Assembly: GCF_022549785.1 (NCBI RefSeq)
Contig: NZ_JAKZGO010000003.1
Span: 124,705-188,704 of the forward strand
Reading direction: 5' to 3'
Origin: Belliella alkalica
GTDB taxonomy: Bacteria > Bacteroidota > Bacteroidia > Cytophagales > Cyclobacteriaceae
Length of the DNA stretch: 64,000 nucleotides
Under the pieces are notes generated by a model. It was not told where the DNA came from. It ran no database searches and was given only the letters and a program-made list of their open reading frames with translations. Every line of letters begins with the position of its first letter. Positions within the stretch are counted from its first letter, which is position 1. The translations under genes and the position numbers were made by a program. This document shows, in pieces, positions 36,052-44,698 of this stretch.

Positions 36052-36095
36052 GAGTAATCGCAAAACTTCACTTGGCTGAAATTTTGTGATTACTC
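36052..36095. terminator. 14-bp hairpin downstream of osmC
   Basis: GAGTAATCGCAAAA pairs with TTTTGTGATTACTC (one G-T wobble) over a 16-nt loop. It lies 63 bp after the osmC stop and lacks a T-run, so the terminator role is moderate. Confidence 0.4.
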
Positions 36096-36283
36096 AATTT
36101 GATATTAATAAAAATGTAAATAAGAAATGACTCCAGTAATTTAAGGAGAGAGTTTTCTTTGATTCATTTCGATCTACCAGAGGCGGACAAGTTATTAATC
36201 AATTTTAGATATTGATCTAAATCAATCATTGGTACTAGGGTTATAATATACTGGCAAAGTAGTGTATAATCATAAAATTAAAA

Positions 36284-36871
36284 ATGATGTTAAAAAAACT
36301 ACTGCTCTTTGTTATTTCTGTGATATACTTGAATCCATTATTTGGACAAGTTGATTTTTATGTTCAGCTGGCAGATTCTGCAACTGTGTTGACTAAGCAG
36401 CGTGTACAATATGATCCTTCATATTTTAGAATAGACTATCCCAATGGAGACGTTCCTGCTGATAAAGGGGTTTGTACAGATGTGATTATTAGAGCCTATC
36501 GAAAGTTCAAAGTTGATCTGCAAAAGGAGGTTCACCTAGATATGAAAGCCAATTTCGAAAAATATCCAAAAAATTGGGGGTTAAATCATCCTGACAAAAA
36601 TATTGATCATAGAAGAGTGCCAAATCTCATGAGATTTTTTGAAAGACACGGAGTGGTTAAACCTATTACTCAAGATGCGAATGATTACCATCCTGGAGAT
36701 ATAGTTTGTTGGAATTTAAGTGGAGGACTTGTGCACATAGGTATTGTTTCAAGGAGGAAGTCATCTGATGAGAAAAGGTATCTAATTGTTCATAATATAG
36801 GTTCAGGACAAGTTTTGGAAGATATCCTTTTCAAATACAAAATTATAGGGCATTACAGATATATGCAGTGA
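36284..36871 (+). CDS. DUF1287 exported protein
   Basis: 195 residues with a signal peptide (cleavage near residue 21). VPADKGVCTDVIIRAYRKF, YPKNWGLNHPDKNIDHRRVPNL and YHPGDIVCWNLSGGLVHIGIVS are DUF1287 hallmarks. The family has an NlpC/P60-like papain fold; Cys64 and His151 would be the catalytic pair, implying peptidoglycan or other amide hydrolysis in the periplasm. The double ATG leaves the start uncertain by one codon. Confidence 0.88.
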   Translation: MMLKKLLLFVISVIYLNPLFGQVDFYVQLADSATVLTKQRVQYDPSYFRIDYPNGDVPADKGVCTDVIIRAYRKFKVDLQKEVHLDMKANFEKYPKNWGLNHPDKNIDHRRVPNLMRFFERHGVVKPITQDANDYHPGDIVCWNLSGGLVHIGIVSRRKSSDEKRYLIVHNIGSGQVLEDILFKYKIIGHYRYMQ

Positions 36872-37016
36872 TTCTTTTTTTGGCTTGGACTGATGAAAGA
36901 AATCAAAGTGAAACATACAGTCTAAATGATAGGAAACAAACAAAAGCATAAAATTTGAGAATTCTTGTAGCATTTCCCTAACAACTTACGTCTTGAAGGT
37001 AAAATCAGGAAATTAA

Positions 37017-37577
37017 TTGTCTGACTCATTGGAGCAACACCATATTCAAAAAGCTAAGAATGGAGACCCTAAGGCCCTAGAATTGCTTTATAAGCATTTC
37101 TATGGCTATGCTATGAGTATAGCCTTGAGATATTCCAATTCTAGGGACGAGGCTTGCGAAATTGTCAATGATAGTTTTATGAAGATGTTTGACAAGCTTA
37201 GCCAATACAAAGAGGAAAACTCGTTTAAGGCTTGGTTTAGGAGGATTCTGGTAAATACTTCGATAGATTATTACAGAAAGAATGTAAAGCATTTGGCTGT
37301 GATGGATATAGAAACAGCAGAATTCGAAAGCCTCAATCCAGAAATTATAGACCAACTATCCAAAGAAGATATTCTTGGAGTACTAAGAGGGCTTCCTGAA
37401 ATGCTTAGAATCGTATTCAACATGTACGAAATTGAAGGTTTTTCTCATAGCGAGGTTGCTGAGGAACTGGGAATCCCAGCAAGCACATCTAGAACTTATT
37501 TAGCTAGAGCAAAACATATATTAAGAGAAAAAATCACCGTACTTAATCAAATTAATAATGAAGGAGCAGTTCGATAA
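37017..37577 (+). CDS. ECF RNA polymerase sigma factor, TTG start
   Basis: 186 residues: region 2 (LYKHFYGYAMSIALRYSNSRDEACEIVNDSFMKMFDKL, region 2.2-2.3), a linker, and region 4 helix-turn-helix (FSHSEVAEELGIPASTSRTYLARAK). An in-frame TAA lies directly before the TTG, and the first ATG falls inside region 2, so TTG is the only start giving a complete protein. It overlaps the next gene by 20 bp, the usual sigma/anti-sigma arrangement. Confidence 0.92.
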   Translation: MSDSLEQHHIQKAKNGDPKALELLYKHFYGYAMSIALRYSNSRDEACEIVNDSFMKMFDKLSQYKEENSFKAWFRRILVNTSIDYYRKNVKHLAVMDIETAEFESLNPEIIDQLSKEDILGVLRGLPEMLRIVFNMYEIEGFSHSEVAEELGIPASTSRTYLARAKHILREKITVLNQINNEGAVR

Positions 37578-39000
37578 GAAACTTGCAGACAAGATAAAAG
37601 ACTCCTTTGAAAATCATTCAGAGTCATATGATCCTGTCCAATGGAAAAAGCTTTCTGAAGCATATTTCCAACCAAAAGCCACATCAAAGCCAATTTGGGG
37701 TTGGTTGGTAACTGGTATAGCAGCAAGTTTGGTGATTGGTCTATTGGTGTTTTCTCAATTCAGCGGGTTAGAACTAGAACCAGAGTTTGAGGGTAATTTG
37801 TCATTGGTAGATAGCGTCAAGCAAAATGATCAAGATAGAGTTGTTTCTGGCAATTCACCTATAAAAGAAGATGTTCCAGTTATAGAAAATGACGAAATTG
37901 CAACATCAAAAGACGAAGACGTAAAAAAACAGTCGACAGGTTTGTCCTATAGAGATATTAAGCAACAAAATACTGAGACATTATCAGTGCAGGAAGTAGT
38001 AAAAGAAAATTCAATTATTCAAGAGTCAAAGCAACCAAAGGGTAATTCCGATAAGCCAAATATTACAATGAATCCATTGGTGGCTGAATTCAAACCAGAA
38101 TTCACTTTAGAGTTGCCAAAACTTGCAGAAATTAATCTGGAAAACGAAACTGATAGAAAGGCAGCTTTAATTCCACAATTTGATCAAAAGAATTTAAATA
38201 TTTCTCCCTTAGAACAAAAAAGCTCCTTGTTGGCAGAAGACACAGAAAAAGCACAACAAACTATCATGAATTGGCTTTACGAGGCGAATATTCAGGGAGA
38301 AGATAAGTTGGATACCAAGGGAGGCAATGAAAAATCAATGAGGTTGGGTGTAATTCTTGCTCCTCAAACAATTTCAAATAATACCCAGTCAATGAATCTT
38401 GGAGCTGGAGTACTATCTGAATTTTCTTTTACAAAAAGACTGAAATTGGATGTAGGAGTCGCTTATGCGAGACAATCAATCAACCCTTCAATCAATAATG
38501 AAGTGAGGTCAATGAGTAATGTTCAATATTCATCTGATGTATCAAGATCATCGGCTTTTGCCAGTAATTTTGTGAATGCTTCATACGAGTTGAGCTTTGG
38601 TCAGCTAGAAATCCCACTTAATTTGAAGTATAAATTATTAGAGAATAAAGGATCTGATTTTTATTTGATCACTGGAGTTTCAAGCATGGTCTATATGAAT
38701 CAGAAAAATATTGGGACTTTCACTTCTGCCAATTTTAATACAGCTGGACTGATGCAGGTCAATCAGACTGTTCAGGTATTTACCGAAACAGCTACTCCGA
38801 GCAGTTCTGACTCAGGAAGCGAGATGAATGTAGGGCAAATGTTAAATTTCTCATTAGGATATGAATACAGTCTAAAAAATGGGACATTCATATCTTTAGA
38901 GCCTTTTTATAAAATGTCAATGGGTGGTCAGACATTCATTAACCAACAGTTTGGTATAGGAGGGTTAAATCTTCGAATGAATTTTCAATTAAAAAAGTAA
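37558..39000 (+). CDS. Membrane-anchored protein with C-terminal beta-barrel-like domain; possible anti-sigma
   Basis: 480 residues in three parts: a charged cytoplasmic N-terminus (1-45), one membrane helix (about 47-68), a low-complexity Lys/Glu/Gln-rich stretch (70-240), and from about 255 a run of amphipathic strands (MRLGVILAPQT; LKLDVGVAYARQSI; LEIPLNLKYKLL; LRMNFQLKK) like an outer-membrane porin-type barrel. The 20-bp overlap with the sigma gene and the cytoplasmic head suggest it holds the sigma factor at the inner membrane. A protein with both an inner-membrane helix and an outer-membrane-like barrel would have to span the periplasm through the about 170-residue linker. No name is assigned. 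Confidence 0.65.
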   Translation: MKEQFDKKLADKIKDSFENHSESYDPVQWKKLSEAYFQPKATSKPIWGWLVTGIAASLVIGLLVFSQFSGLELEPEFEGNLSLVDSVKQNDQDRVVSGNSPIKEDVPVIENDEIATSKDEDVKKQSTGLSYRDIKQQNTETLSVQEVVKENSIIQESKQPKGNSDKPNITMNPLVAEFKPEFTLELPKLAEINLENETDRKAALIPQFDQKNLNISPLEQKSSLLAEDTEKAQQTIMNWLYEANIQGEDKLDTKGGNEKSMRLGVILAPQTISNNTQSMNLGAGVLSEFSFTKRLKLDVGVAYARQSINPSINNEVRSMSNVQYSSDVSRSSAFASNFVNASYELSFGQLEIPLNLKYKLLENKGSDFYLITGVSSMVYMNQKNIGTFTSANFNTAGLMQVNQTVQVFTETATPSSSDSGSEMNVGQMLNFSLGYEYSLKNGTFISLEPFYKMSMGGQTFINQQFGIGGLNLRMNFQLKK

Positions 39001-39010
39001 TAAGTAAATT

Positions 39011-39967
39011 ATGAAAGCAATTAGAATACCCGTAATCCTTGTATTGATGACATTGATGGCAGGAAGTTGTATCCAAGATAAGGATTCGGATTATGAAAGA
39101 ATAGTCGAACGGGATAATAGATTTTTGAAAGATTATCTTGAGAGAAACAATATTGCGGCTATTGAGAGTCAGCTTGGATATTTTTATGAAAAGATAGAAT
39201 CTAACGATGTTGGTAATCAAATTGTCAATAATGATGTTCTCGGTATTTATTATGAAATAAAGACTATTGATGGGCAGTTGATTGAGAGCTATTTAGATGA
39301 AACAAAGAGTCCAAGAGTTTTTAAGCATAATGATGGAGGATTGATTCCTCGAGTGATTAATTTCAACTCAGGTTTAGCAAAAGAAGGTGAAACTTTTATG
39401 ATTTATTCCCCTTCTTATTTGGCATATCAAGATTATAGCTTTCAGCAACTGATAATTCCAAATTCTAATTTGGTGGTTAAAGTAAAATATGCTTTCATCT
39501 TTGATGAAGAAGAACTGATCGCTTTAGAAGATGATTTGATACAAGATTATATGGAGGAAAAAGGACTTGAGGGCTTTGAGAAAACTGAGGAAGGTCTTTA
39601 TCTAAAGATATTGAACACTGGAAAGGAAGACGCAAAAGTAGCTGCAAAAGACGATATAGTCCTTTTCGAGTTCGAGTTGAAGCAAATGCTGGGCGATAAT
39701 GTGATTTCAAAATCAAATGCCAATTCATCAATCCAAGCAAAAGTAGGAGATCAAGGGAATTTGCGATTCTTGAATTTAGGTCTAAAAGATACCAAAGAAG
39801 ATATGGAGTTCGAGATTTTTTCACCATCAAGACTTGCTTTTGGTGTCAGCTCCCAAGTGTTTCCTTTTCAAATTAGACAAGATCTATTCAATAGGGGGGC
39901 TTTGAACACCGCTGCCAGACCGTACGAACCAATATATTTCAAAGCAAAAATTAAAGAAGTGAAGTAG
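39011..39967 (+). CDS. Lipoprotein with two FKBP-like domains
   Basis: 318 residues. A lipobox (MAGSC, Cys20) is followed by two FKBP-type segments (about 60-165 and 190-315), recognisable by G.LIESYLDETKSPRVFKHNDGGLIPRVINFNSGL..GE and by YLKILNTGKEDAKVAAKDDIVLFEFEL. Several aromatic active-site residues seem to be missing, so peptidyl-prolyl isomerase activity is doubtful and a chaperone role is possible. It starts 10 bp after the barrel protein, probably as the third gene of the sigma operon. Confidence 0.7.
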   Translation: MKAIRIPVILVLMTLMAGSCIQDKDSDYERIVERDNRFLKDYLERNNIAAIESQLGYFYEKIESNDVGNQIVNNDVLGIYYEIKTIDGQLIESYLDETKSPRVFKHNDGGLIPRVINFNSGLAKEGETFMIYSPSYLAYQDYSFQQLIIPNSNLVVKVKYAFIFDEEELIALEDDLIQDYMEEKGLEGFEKTEEGLYLKILNTGKEDAKVAAKDDIVLFEFELKQMLGDNVISKSNANSSIQAKVGDQGNLRFLNLGLKDTKEDMEFEIFSPSRLAFGVSSQVFPFQIRQDLFNRGALNTAARPYEPIYFKAKIKEVK

Positions 39968-39974
39968 TTTTTTC

Positions 39975-40027
39975 AACAGTCAGCAGACATCTTGTTTCAG
40001 CAAAGAAAGTGTCTGTTGACTGTTTTA
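39975..40027 (+). terminator. Long hairpin terminator after the FKBP-like gene
   Basis: AACAGTCAGCAGACA (39975-39989) pairs with TGTCTGTTGACTGTT (40010-40024), 15 bp with one G-T wobble and a T-rich end. It closes the sigma operon. Confidence 0.7.
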
Positions 40028-40228
40028 TCCATTAATTGATCCATATCAATTGGCACTGTCGGTTAGTAGAAGTGTATATAATTGACTTTTATCCAAAACA
40101 TGCTTGTTTTGACGCTTCCTAATAGGAAAAGAGACACACAATCATATTTATTTTTTCTTTCATACCTGATTTGTTTTGTGGTTTACTTTGTCCAACTTTG
40201 TTTTAGTATAAACCCAAACGATAGATAT

Positions 40229-41137
40229 ATGAGTTTTCTTTTTGATAGCTTCAAGGGCTGGAAACAATATTGTGAAGAATACAATTTAGAGCTTTTTGAG
40301 GCTGTAATTGAATATGAGATTACCCAAAAAAACAAATCTGAGCAAGCGATTTGGGATGGGTTACAGAATGCTTATGCTGTTATGAAGGATGCTGTAGAGA
40401 CAGGACTTAAAGAGGAAATGACCTCTCGGTCTGGCATGATCAACAACGGAGCAAAAAAAGTATATAAGCATCCAGTTGCTGTGTTATCACCTGAATTTCA
40501 AAGATTAATTTCCAGAGCTTTGGCAGCAAAAGAAGTCAACTCTTGTATGGGAAGGGTAGTAGCAGCGCCGACAGCTGGTGCTTCGGGGATTCTTCCTGGC
40601 ACACTTTACACTTTACAAGAAATACACGGGTTGGAAGATAAAGTCATCTTAGAAGGGCTATTAGTAGGCGCCGGGGTAGCGCTGATTATTGAGGAAAAAG
40701 CAAGTTTGGCAGGTGCTGTAGGTGGATGTCAGGCAGAGACAGGTTCAGCAGCAGCAATGGCAGCGGGAGCGATGGTTTATTGTTTAGGAGGATCTATTGA
40801 TCAGATTTTTAATGCCGTCGCAATTACCATTCAATGTATGCTGGGGTTAGTCTGCGATCCTGTAGCTGGTCTAGTAGAGGTTCCTTGTGTGGTTAGAAAT
40901 GCAAGTGCTGCAGCGATAGCTAATAGTTCTGCTCAAATAGCATTGGCAGATGTAAGTGCAGTAATCCCTGTTGATGAATGTGTAGAAGCAATGGGTGAGA
41001 TTGGATCAAGTATGGAGAGCAAATACAAAGAGACGGCCATGGGTGGCTTGGCAGCAACTATCACTGGGCAAAACATTTCAAAAAGAGTGTTGATTCAAGA
41101 TATTGAAATGCTTCCAGATGATGATTTAGCTGAGTAA
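40229..41137 (+). CDS. sdaA: L-serine ammonia-lyase, iron-sulfur dependent, alpha subunit
   Basis: 302 residues from ATG 40229 (MSFLFDSFKGW); the open frame begins 49 codons earlier from a TTG but with random-looking hydrophobic sequence. SCMGRVVAAPTAGASGILPG and the three cluster cysteines Cys167 (GGCQAE), Cys209 (LVCDP) and Cys220 (VEVPC) define the alpha domain that holds the 4Fe-4S cluster. It converts serine to pyruvate and ammonia. The beta subunit domain is not fused and not in the window. The last 12 bp overlap a convergent gene. Confidence 0.92.
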   Translation: MSFLFDSFKGWKQYCEEYNLELFEAVIEYEITQKNKSEQAIWDGLQNAYAVMKDAVETGLKEEMTSRSGMINNGAKKVYKHPVAVLSPEFQRLISRALAAKEVNSCMGRVVAAPTAGASGILPGTLYTLQEIHGLEDKVILEGLLVGAGVALIIEEKASLAGAVGGCQAETGSAAAMAAGAMVYCLGGSIDQIFNAVAITIQCMLGLVCDPVAGLVEVPCVVRNASAAAIANSSAQIALADVSAVIPVDECVEAMGEIGSSMESKYKETAMGGLAATITGQNISKRVLIQDIEMLPDDDLAE

Positions 41138-41584
41138 TTTATCTACTATCGGGATCGATAAGATCTGTTGAATAGAAGCTGCCAAAACCAGTGCCCAGCT
41201 CAGCGCACTGATAAACATATAAGTAAATACTTTCCTTTTTTCTACTCGAAAAGCAATCATGATAATTGTGCCCCCTATTGGGGTCAAAAGAATTGGTGTA
41301 ATTGTGGCGATTCCTATGGGGCCAAATTTTTGCCAAATCTTTACAATTCTTCTATTCTTTTTTGAGAAAATGTTCTTTTTCTTTCTGGCCTTTATTTTCC
41401 AATTTGCCTTTACCCAGTCTCCAAGATAGGTTATGAAAAATACAGTAGTCATCATTCCGGAAACTGTCACCAAAGTGATCTCAAATATGGAGTATCCAGC
41501 AGCAGCTCCTAGTATTGGCCCAGCTACAAACTTGAATAAACAAGTGAAATAGATAGCTGAAAATTTCAATATGTAACTTATCAT
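41126..41584 (-). CDS. Small integral membrane protein (putative Sm_multidrug_ex-like)
   Basis: 152 residues, about four membrane segments (5-28, 33-55, 85-110, 118-145), with a basic loop (KIKARKKKNIFSKKNRR). The GPIGIATITPILLTPIGG block recalls the small multidrug export family (PF06695), but I am not certain. Its 3' end overlaps sdaA by 12 bp, and its start overlaps the upstream antiporter stop by 4 bp, so it is an operon partner of the antiporter. Confidence 0.6.
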   Translation of the reverse strand: MISYILKFSAIYFTCLFKFVAGPILGAAAGYSIFEITLVTVSGMMTTVFFITYLGDWVKANWKIKARKKKNIFSKKNRRIVKIWQKFGPIGIATITPILLTPIGGTIIMIAFRVEKRKVFTYMFISALSWALVLAASIQQILSIPIVDKLLS

Positions 41585-42513
41585 AAAATCACGAAAATAT
41601 AAACAGCGTAAAACAACACTAAGAATCCACCTTCTAACCGTGAGATTTTCATCTTACTTTTTAAAATTGGGAAAAGAAGAGCTGTAGCTGCAAGCATCCA
41701 AATAAAGTCTTGATTTAGAAATTGCTCTGACACATTGATTGGTTGGACTAAAGCAGTTATTCCAATAATTCCTAGTACATTCATGATGTTGCTCCCTAGG
41801 ATATTTCCTATCGCAATATCTGTTTTTTTATTGATTGCAGCGATGACTGATGTAGTCAACTCGGGAAGACTGGTTCCGACCGCAATTACAGTAATGCCGA
41901 TAATTCTTTCACTTACGCCAAAGAGTCTGGAGATCTCTACAGCACTATCTACAAATAAATCAGAGCCAAAATACAATCCAGTTATCCCCAAAACGATTAA
42001 GCCAATAGCTTTTATAGAAGATTCTTTTTTCAGCAATAGAGCTTCCTCTTCACTTATTTCGGGTTCAGTACCTTTTAGTTTTTTGAAGATATATAAATTC
42101 ACCAACACAAGAAGAATTACAAAAACTATCCCTTCAATTCTTGAAATGACTTGATTATATGCAAGAATAAAAAACAATAAGGAGGACGACAGTGTAAAAA
42201 TGTAATCTAGCTTAAGCACTGATTTATTTAATGCAATGGGGAAAATCGCAGCACTAATTCCAAGTACAAGTGTTATGTTGGCTATGTTTGAGCCTATCAC
42301 ATTACCTACAGAGATATCACTAGTCCCTTTTAAGGCGGCATTGATACTTACTAATAATTCGGGGGCTGATGTCCCAAAAGCGACAACTGTCAATCCTATT
42401 AGTCCAGCACTAAGGCCGAGTTTAGCAGCAATAGCTGAAGCTCCATCTACTAGAAATTTCCCTCCTACCAAAAGAATGGCTAATCCTAAGATCAATATCA
42501 AATAGGCTGTCAT
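41581..42513 (-). CDS. Calcium/sodium antiporter (CaCA family, YrbG type)
   Basis: 310 residues with ten membrane segments and the inverted alpha-repeats: VVAFGTSAPELLVSINAAL with NVIGSNIANI in the first half, VIAVGTSLPELTTSVIAAI with NILGSNIMNVLG in the second. These form the ion sites of the cation exchangers. It exports calcium in exchange for sodium or protons. It overlaps the small membrane protein by 4 bp and lies 2 bp from the upp stop, making a minus-strand operon. Confidence 0.93.
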   Translation of the reverse strand: MTAYLILILGLAILLVGGKFLVDGASAIAAKLGLSAGLIGLTVVAFGTSAPELLVSINAALKGTSDISVGNVIGSNIANITLVLGISAAIFPIALNKSVLKLDYIFTLSSSLLFFILAYNQVISRIEGIVFVILLVLVNLYIFKKLKGTEPEISEEEALLLKKESSIKAIGLIVLGITGLYFGSDLFVDSAVEISRLFGVSERIIGITVIAVGTSLPELTTSVIAAINKKTDIAIGNILGSNIMNVLGIIGITALVQPINVSEQFLNQDFIWMLAATALLFPILKSKMKISRLEGGFLVLFYAVYIFVIL

Positions 42514-42515
42514 AA

Positions 42516-43163
42516 CTATAGTTTCGATCCGTAAGCTAAGTCACCGGCATCTCCAAGCCCCGGGACAATATATGATGCAGAATTCAATTTCTCATCTAGC
42601 GCACAGATCCAGATAGAAAAGGGTAGATCTAAGTTGTTTTTTATATAATTAATCCCTTCAGGAGCAGCAATAACGGCAGCGATATGGATTTTTTTTGGGC
42701 GTCCATTTTTCAGTAAATTCTCGACGCTTTTCACAAACGATTTGCCTGTAGCCAGCATCGGATCTATCAAAATCACCTCTTTGTCTGTCAAATCAGGAGT
42801 AGCTTGATATTGGAGCGATATGTTTATCTCTTCATTACCAGATTCTTCAACTCTATATGCGCCGATAAAACCAGAGTCAGAATGATCAAATATGTTAGAA
42901 AATCCTTGGTAGAATGGTACAGCAGCTCTCAAAACGCTGATTAAAATAGGTTGAGTTTTTAAAGTATTTACTTTAGTTTTCTGTAAGGGAGTCTCAATCT
43001 CAGACTCTTTATAATCTAGGGATTTTGAAACCTCATATGCTAAAATCTCACCCAACCGTTCTAGATTTTTCCGAAACCTCAAGCGATCTTTGTGCACTTT
43101 TATATCTCTGAGTTCTGATAAAAATTGGTTGGCAATACTATTGTTTTTATTTAAGATAAACAT
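42516..43163 (-). CDS. upp: Uracil phosphoribosyltransferase
   Basis: Start taken at ATG 43163 (MFILNKNNS; 215 residues), since the longer frame starts inside a terminator hairpin; ATG 43175 is an alternative. The PRPP motif is ILIDPMLATGKSF, and the uracil-binding tail is YIVPGLGDAGDLAYG. It salvages uracil to UMP and fits with cdd and hpt. First gene of the operon with the antiporter. Confidence 0.92.
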   Translation of the reverse strand: MFILNKNNSIANQFLSELRDIKVHKDRLRFRKNLERLGEILAYEVSKSLDYKESEIETPLQKTKVNTLKTQPILISVLRAAVPFYQGFSNIFDHSDSGFIGAYRVEESGNEEINISLQYQATPDLTDKEVILIDPMLATGKSFVKSVENLLKNGRPKKIHIAAVIAAPEGINYIKNNLDLPFSIWICALDEKLNSASYIVPGLGDAGDLAYGSKL

Positions 43164-43186
43164 AACTGAATACATTTGGTACAAAA

Positions 43187-43214
43187 AAAACCCGATCTGC
43201 AAAGATCGGGTTTT
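43187..43214 (-). terminator. Terminator of the OmpA-family gene
   Basis: AAAACCCGATCT and AGATCGGGTTTT form a symmetrical stem with a 4-nt loop, with A/T runs on both sides. It lies 18 bp after the OmpA stop and just before upp. Confidence 0.85.
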
Positions 43215-43232
43215 CAATTGATATATTATATC

Positions 43233-44528
43233 TTATTTTACTTCGAAGCTAGTTCTTCTTGCAAGTTGACGAGCATCTGCAGATTTTTTATCTACACTTG
43301 TATCTTCGCCATATCCTTTGTAAGAGATTCTAGAAGCATCAATTCCAGAAGCGATCAATTGATCGTATACTGATTTAGCTCTTCTTTCAGACAACTTCAT
43401 GTTGTAATCTTCAGGACCTAATTCGTCAGCATAACCTTTGATCTCAAGTTTAACACCTGGATTTCTCTTCAAGAAGTTAGAAACATATCCTACAGATGAA
43501 GAAGAGTAAGCCAAAGGCTTAGCACTGTCAAATGCAAAGTATACGTTAACATAACCTTCATTGATAGCTTTCTTGAAGTAATCTACTTCTTTAACTTCTT
43601 CTACTGGACATCCGTCATTAGATGCTGGGCCTGGAGCGAATGGACATTTATCCAAATGATCAGGGATACCATCACCGTCAGAATCCAAAGTTCTACCATG
43701 TGAATCAACTCTAGCGCCAGCTGGAGTGTTAGGCTCTTTGTCAAGGTAATCAGGTACACCGTCACCATCAGAGTCTTTCAACATGTCTTTGATCTCACCA
43801 ATTTGGTTAGCAAGTTCTTCTTTAGTAGCATACTTGTCAGCTGCTATATACCAATCAGCGTGAGTAGATTGCTTACCTAAGTAGAAGCTCAATCCTAAAG
43901 TACCAGTCCACCAAGTACCGTTAGTCCCATAATATCCATTGTTGGTAGATGGGTTTGGCATTGTAGATGGGTTGATGTTAGAAGCGCCATCAAAAGAAGT
44001 AGTCTGTCTACCGTTAAGGATAGTACTGATGTCTGCATTCAAGGCAACTCTTTCAGAAAGCTTTACTTGACCAGTGAAACCCGCTATGAAATTATAGACG
44101 TTATCATTGAATCCAGCGTTTAAGTTTTCCTGTGGATTAACTTGGCCAATACCAGCGCCAAAATGACCCAAAAGGTTTACTCTTCTAGAAAAAGATTCAA
44201 AATTCATGATTCTTCCTAAGTTTGCAACACCTTGAAGGTTTAATCTCCAATAGTTAGTAGAGAAAGAAGGACTGTTTCCGTCTGACTCACTGAATGAACC
44301 GAAACCATAATCTAGTTTCGCACCAAATTTTTCATTGAACATATACCTAACCCCAAGGTCAGCATGTCCAATATTCAATGATGGAGACAAATAACCAGCA
44401 GTCAAAGGTGCCATTGGCTTATTGAATCCTCCATTTACTTCAAGAGACCACTTGTTGTAGTCATTCTGGGCGTTAGCTCCTAAAGCTAAGGCACCAGCCA
44501 TTAATGTAGATAGTAGTAATTTTTTCAT
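43233..44528 (-). CDS. OmpA-family outer-membrane protein with thrombospondin-type repeats
   Basis: 431 residues from ATG 44528 (MKKLLLSTLMAG; signal peptide to ANA-QN). An N-terminal barrel (about 25-235) is followed by calcium-binding repeats (DSDGDGVPDYLDKEP, DSDGDGIPDHLDKCP) and an OmpA peptidoglycan-binding domain (VNVYFAFDSAKPL, LEIKGYADELG, LSERRAKSVYDQL). It tethers the outer membrane to the cell wall and is likely an abundant protein. A canonical promoter precedes it. Confidence 0.93.
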   Translation of the reverse strand: MKKLLLSTLMAGALALGANAQNDYNKWSLEVNGGFNKPMAPLTAGYLSPSLNIGHADLGVRYMFNEKFGAKLDYGFGSFSESDGNSPSFSTNYWRLNLQGVANLGRIMNFESFSRRVNLLGHFGAGIGQVNPQENLNAGFNDNVYNFIAGFTGQVKLSERVALNADISTILNGRQTTSFDGASNINPSTMPNPSTNNGYYGTNGTWWTGTLGLSFYLGKQSTHADWYIAADKYATKEELANQIGEIKDMLKDSDGDGVPDYLDKEPNTPAGARVDSHGRTLDSDGDGIPDHLDKCPFAPGPASNDGCPVEEVKEVDYFKKAINEGYVNVYFAFDSAKPLAYSSSSVGYVSNFLKRNPGVKLEIKGYADELGPEDYNMKLSERRAKSVYDQLIASGIDASRISYKGYGEDTSVDKKSADARQLARRTSFEVK

Positions 44529-44576
44529 GATAAAAAATTTTTTTTCAAAATTTTGAGTGTTTAATTGATTTAATTG

Positions 44577-44606
44577 CAAATTTATAAACTTTTAACTTAA
44601 CACAAA
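44577..44606 (-). promoter_or_regulatory. Promoter of the OmpA-family gene
   Basis: Minus strand: TTTG (44603-44606), 18 bp, TAAATTTG (44577-44584). Both boxes match the Bacteroidota consensus, and the leader is about 45 nt. A second TACATTTG overlaps the -33 box. Confidence 0.7.
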
Positions 44607-44698
44607 TGTATATTTAATTTTTAAATCTTTAAACTTTATTCCAAATCTTTTATAAATTAGGCATACATTCGTCGGTTTCAAAACATAAATTGTGCCAC

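Noticed and set aside
40082-40228. 49-codon N-terminal extension of the sdaA frame beginning at TTG
   Set aside because: Sequence is random-looking and hydrophobic, while the conserved serine dehydratase start MSFLFDSFKGW lies at 40229.
43164-43217. Longer upp start at 43217
   Set aside because: The added codons run through the terminator of the OmpA-family gene and carry no conserved residues.
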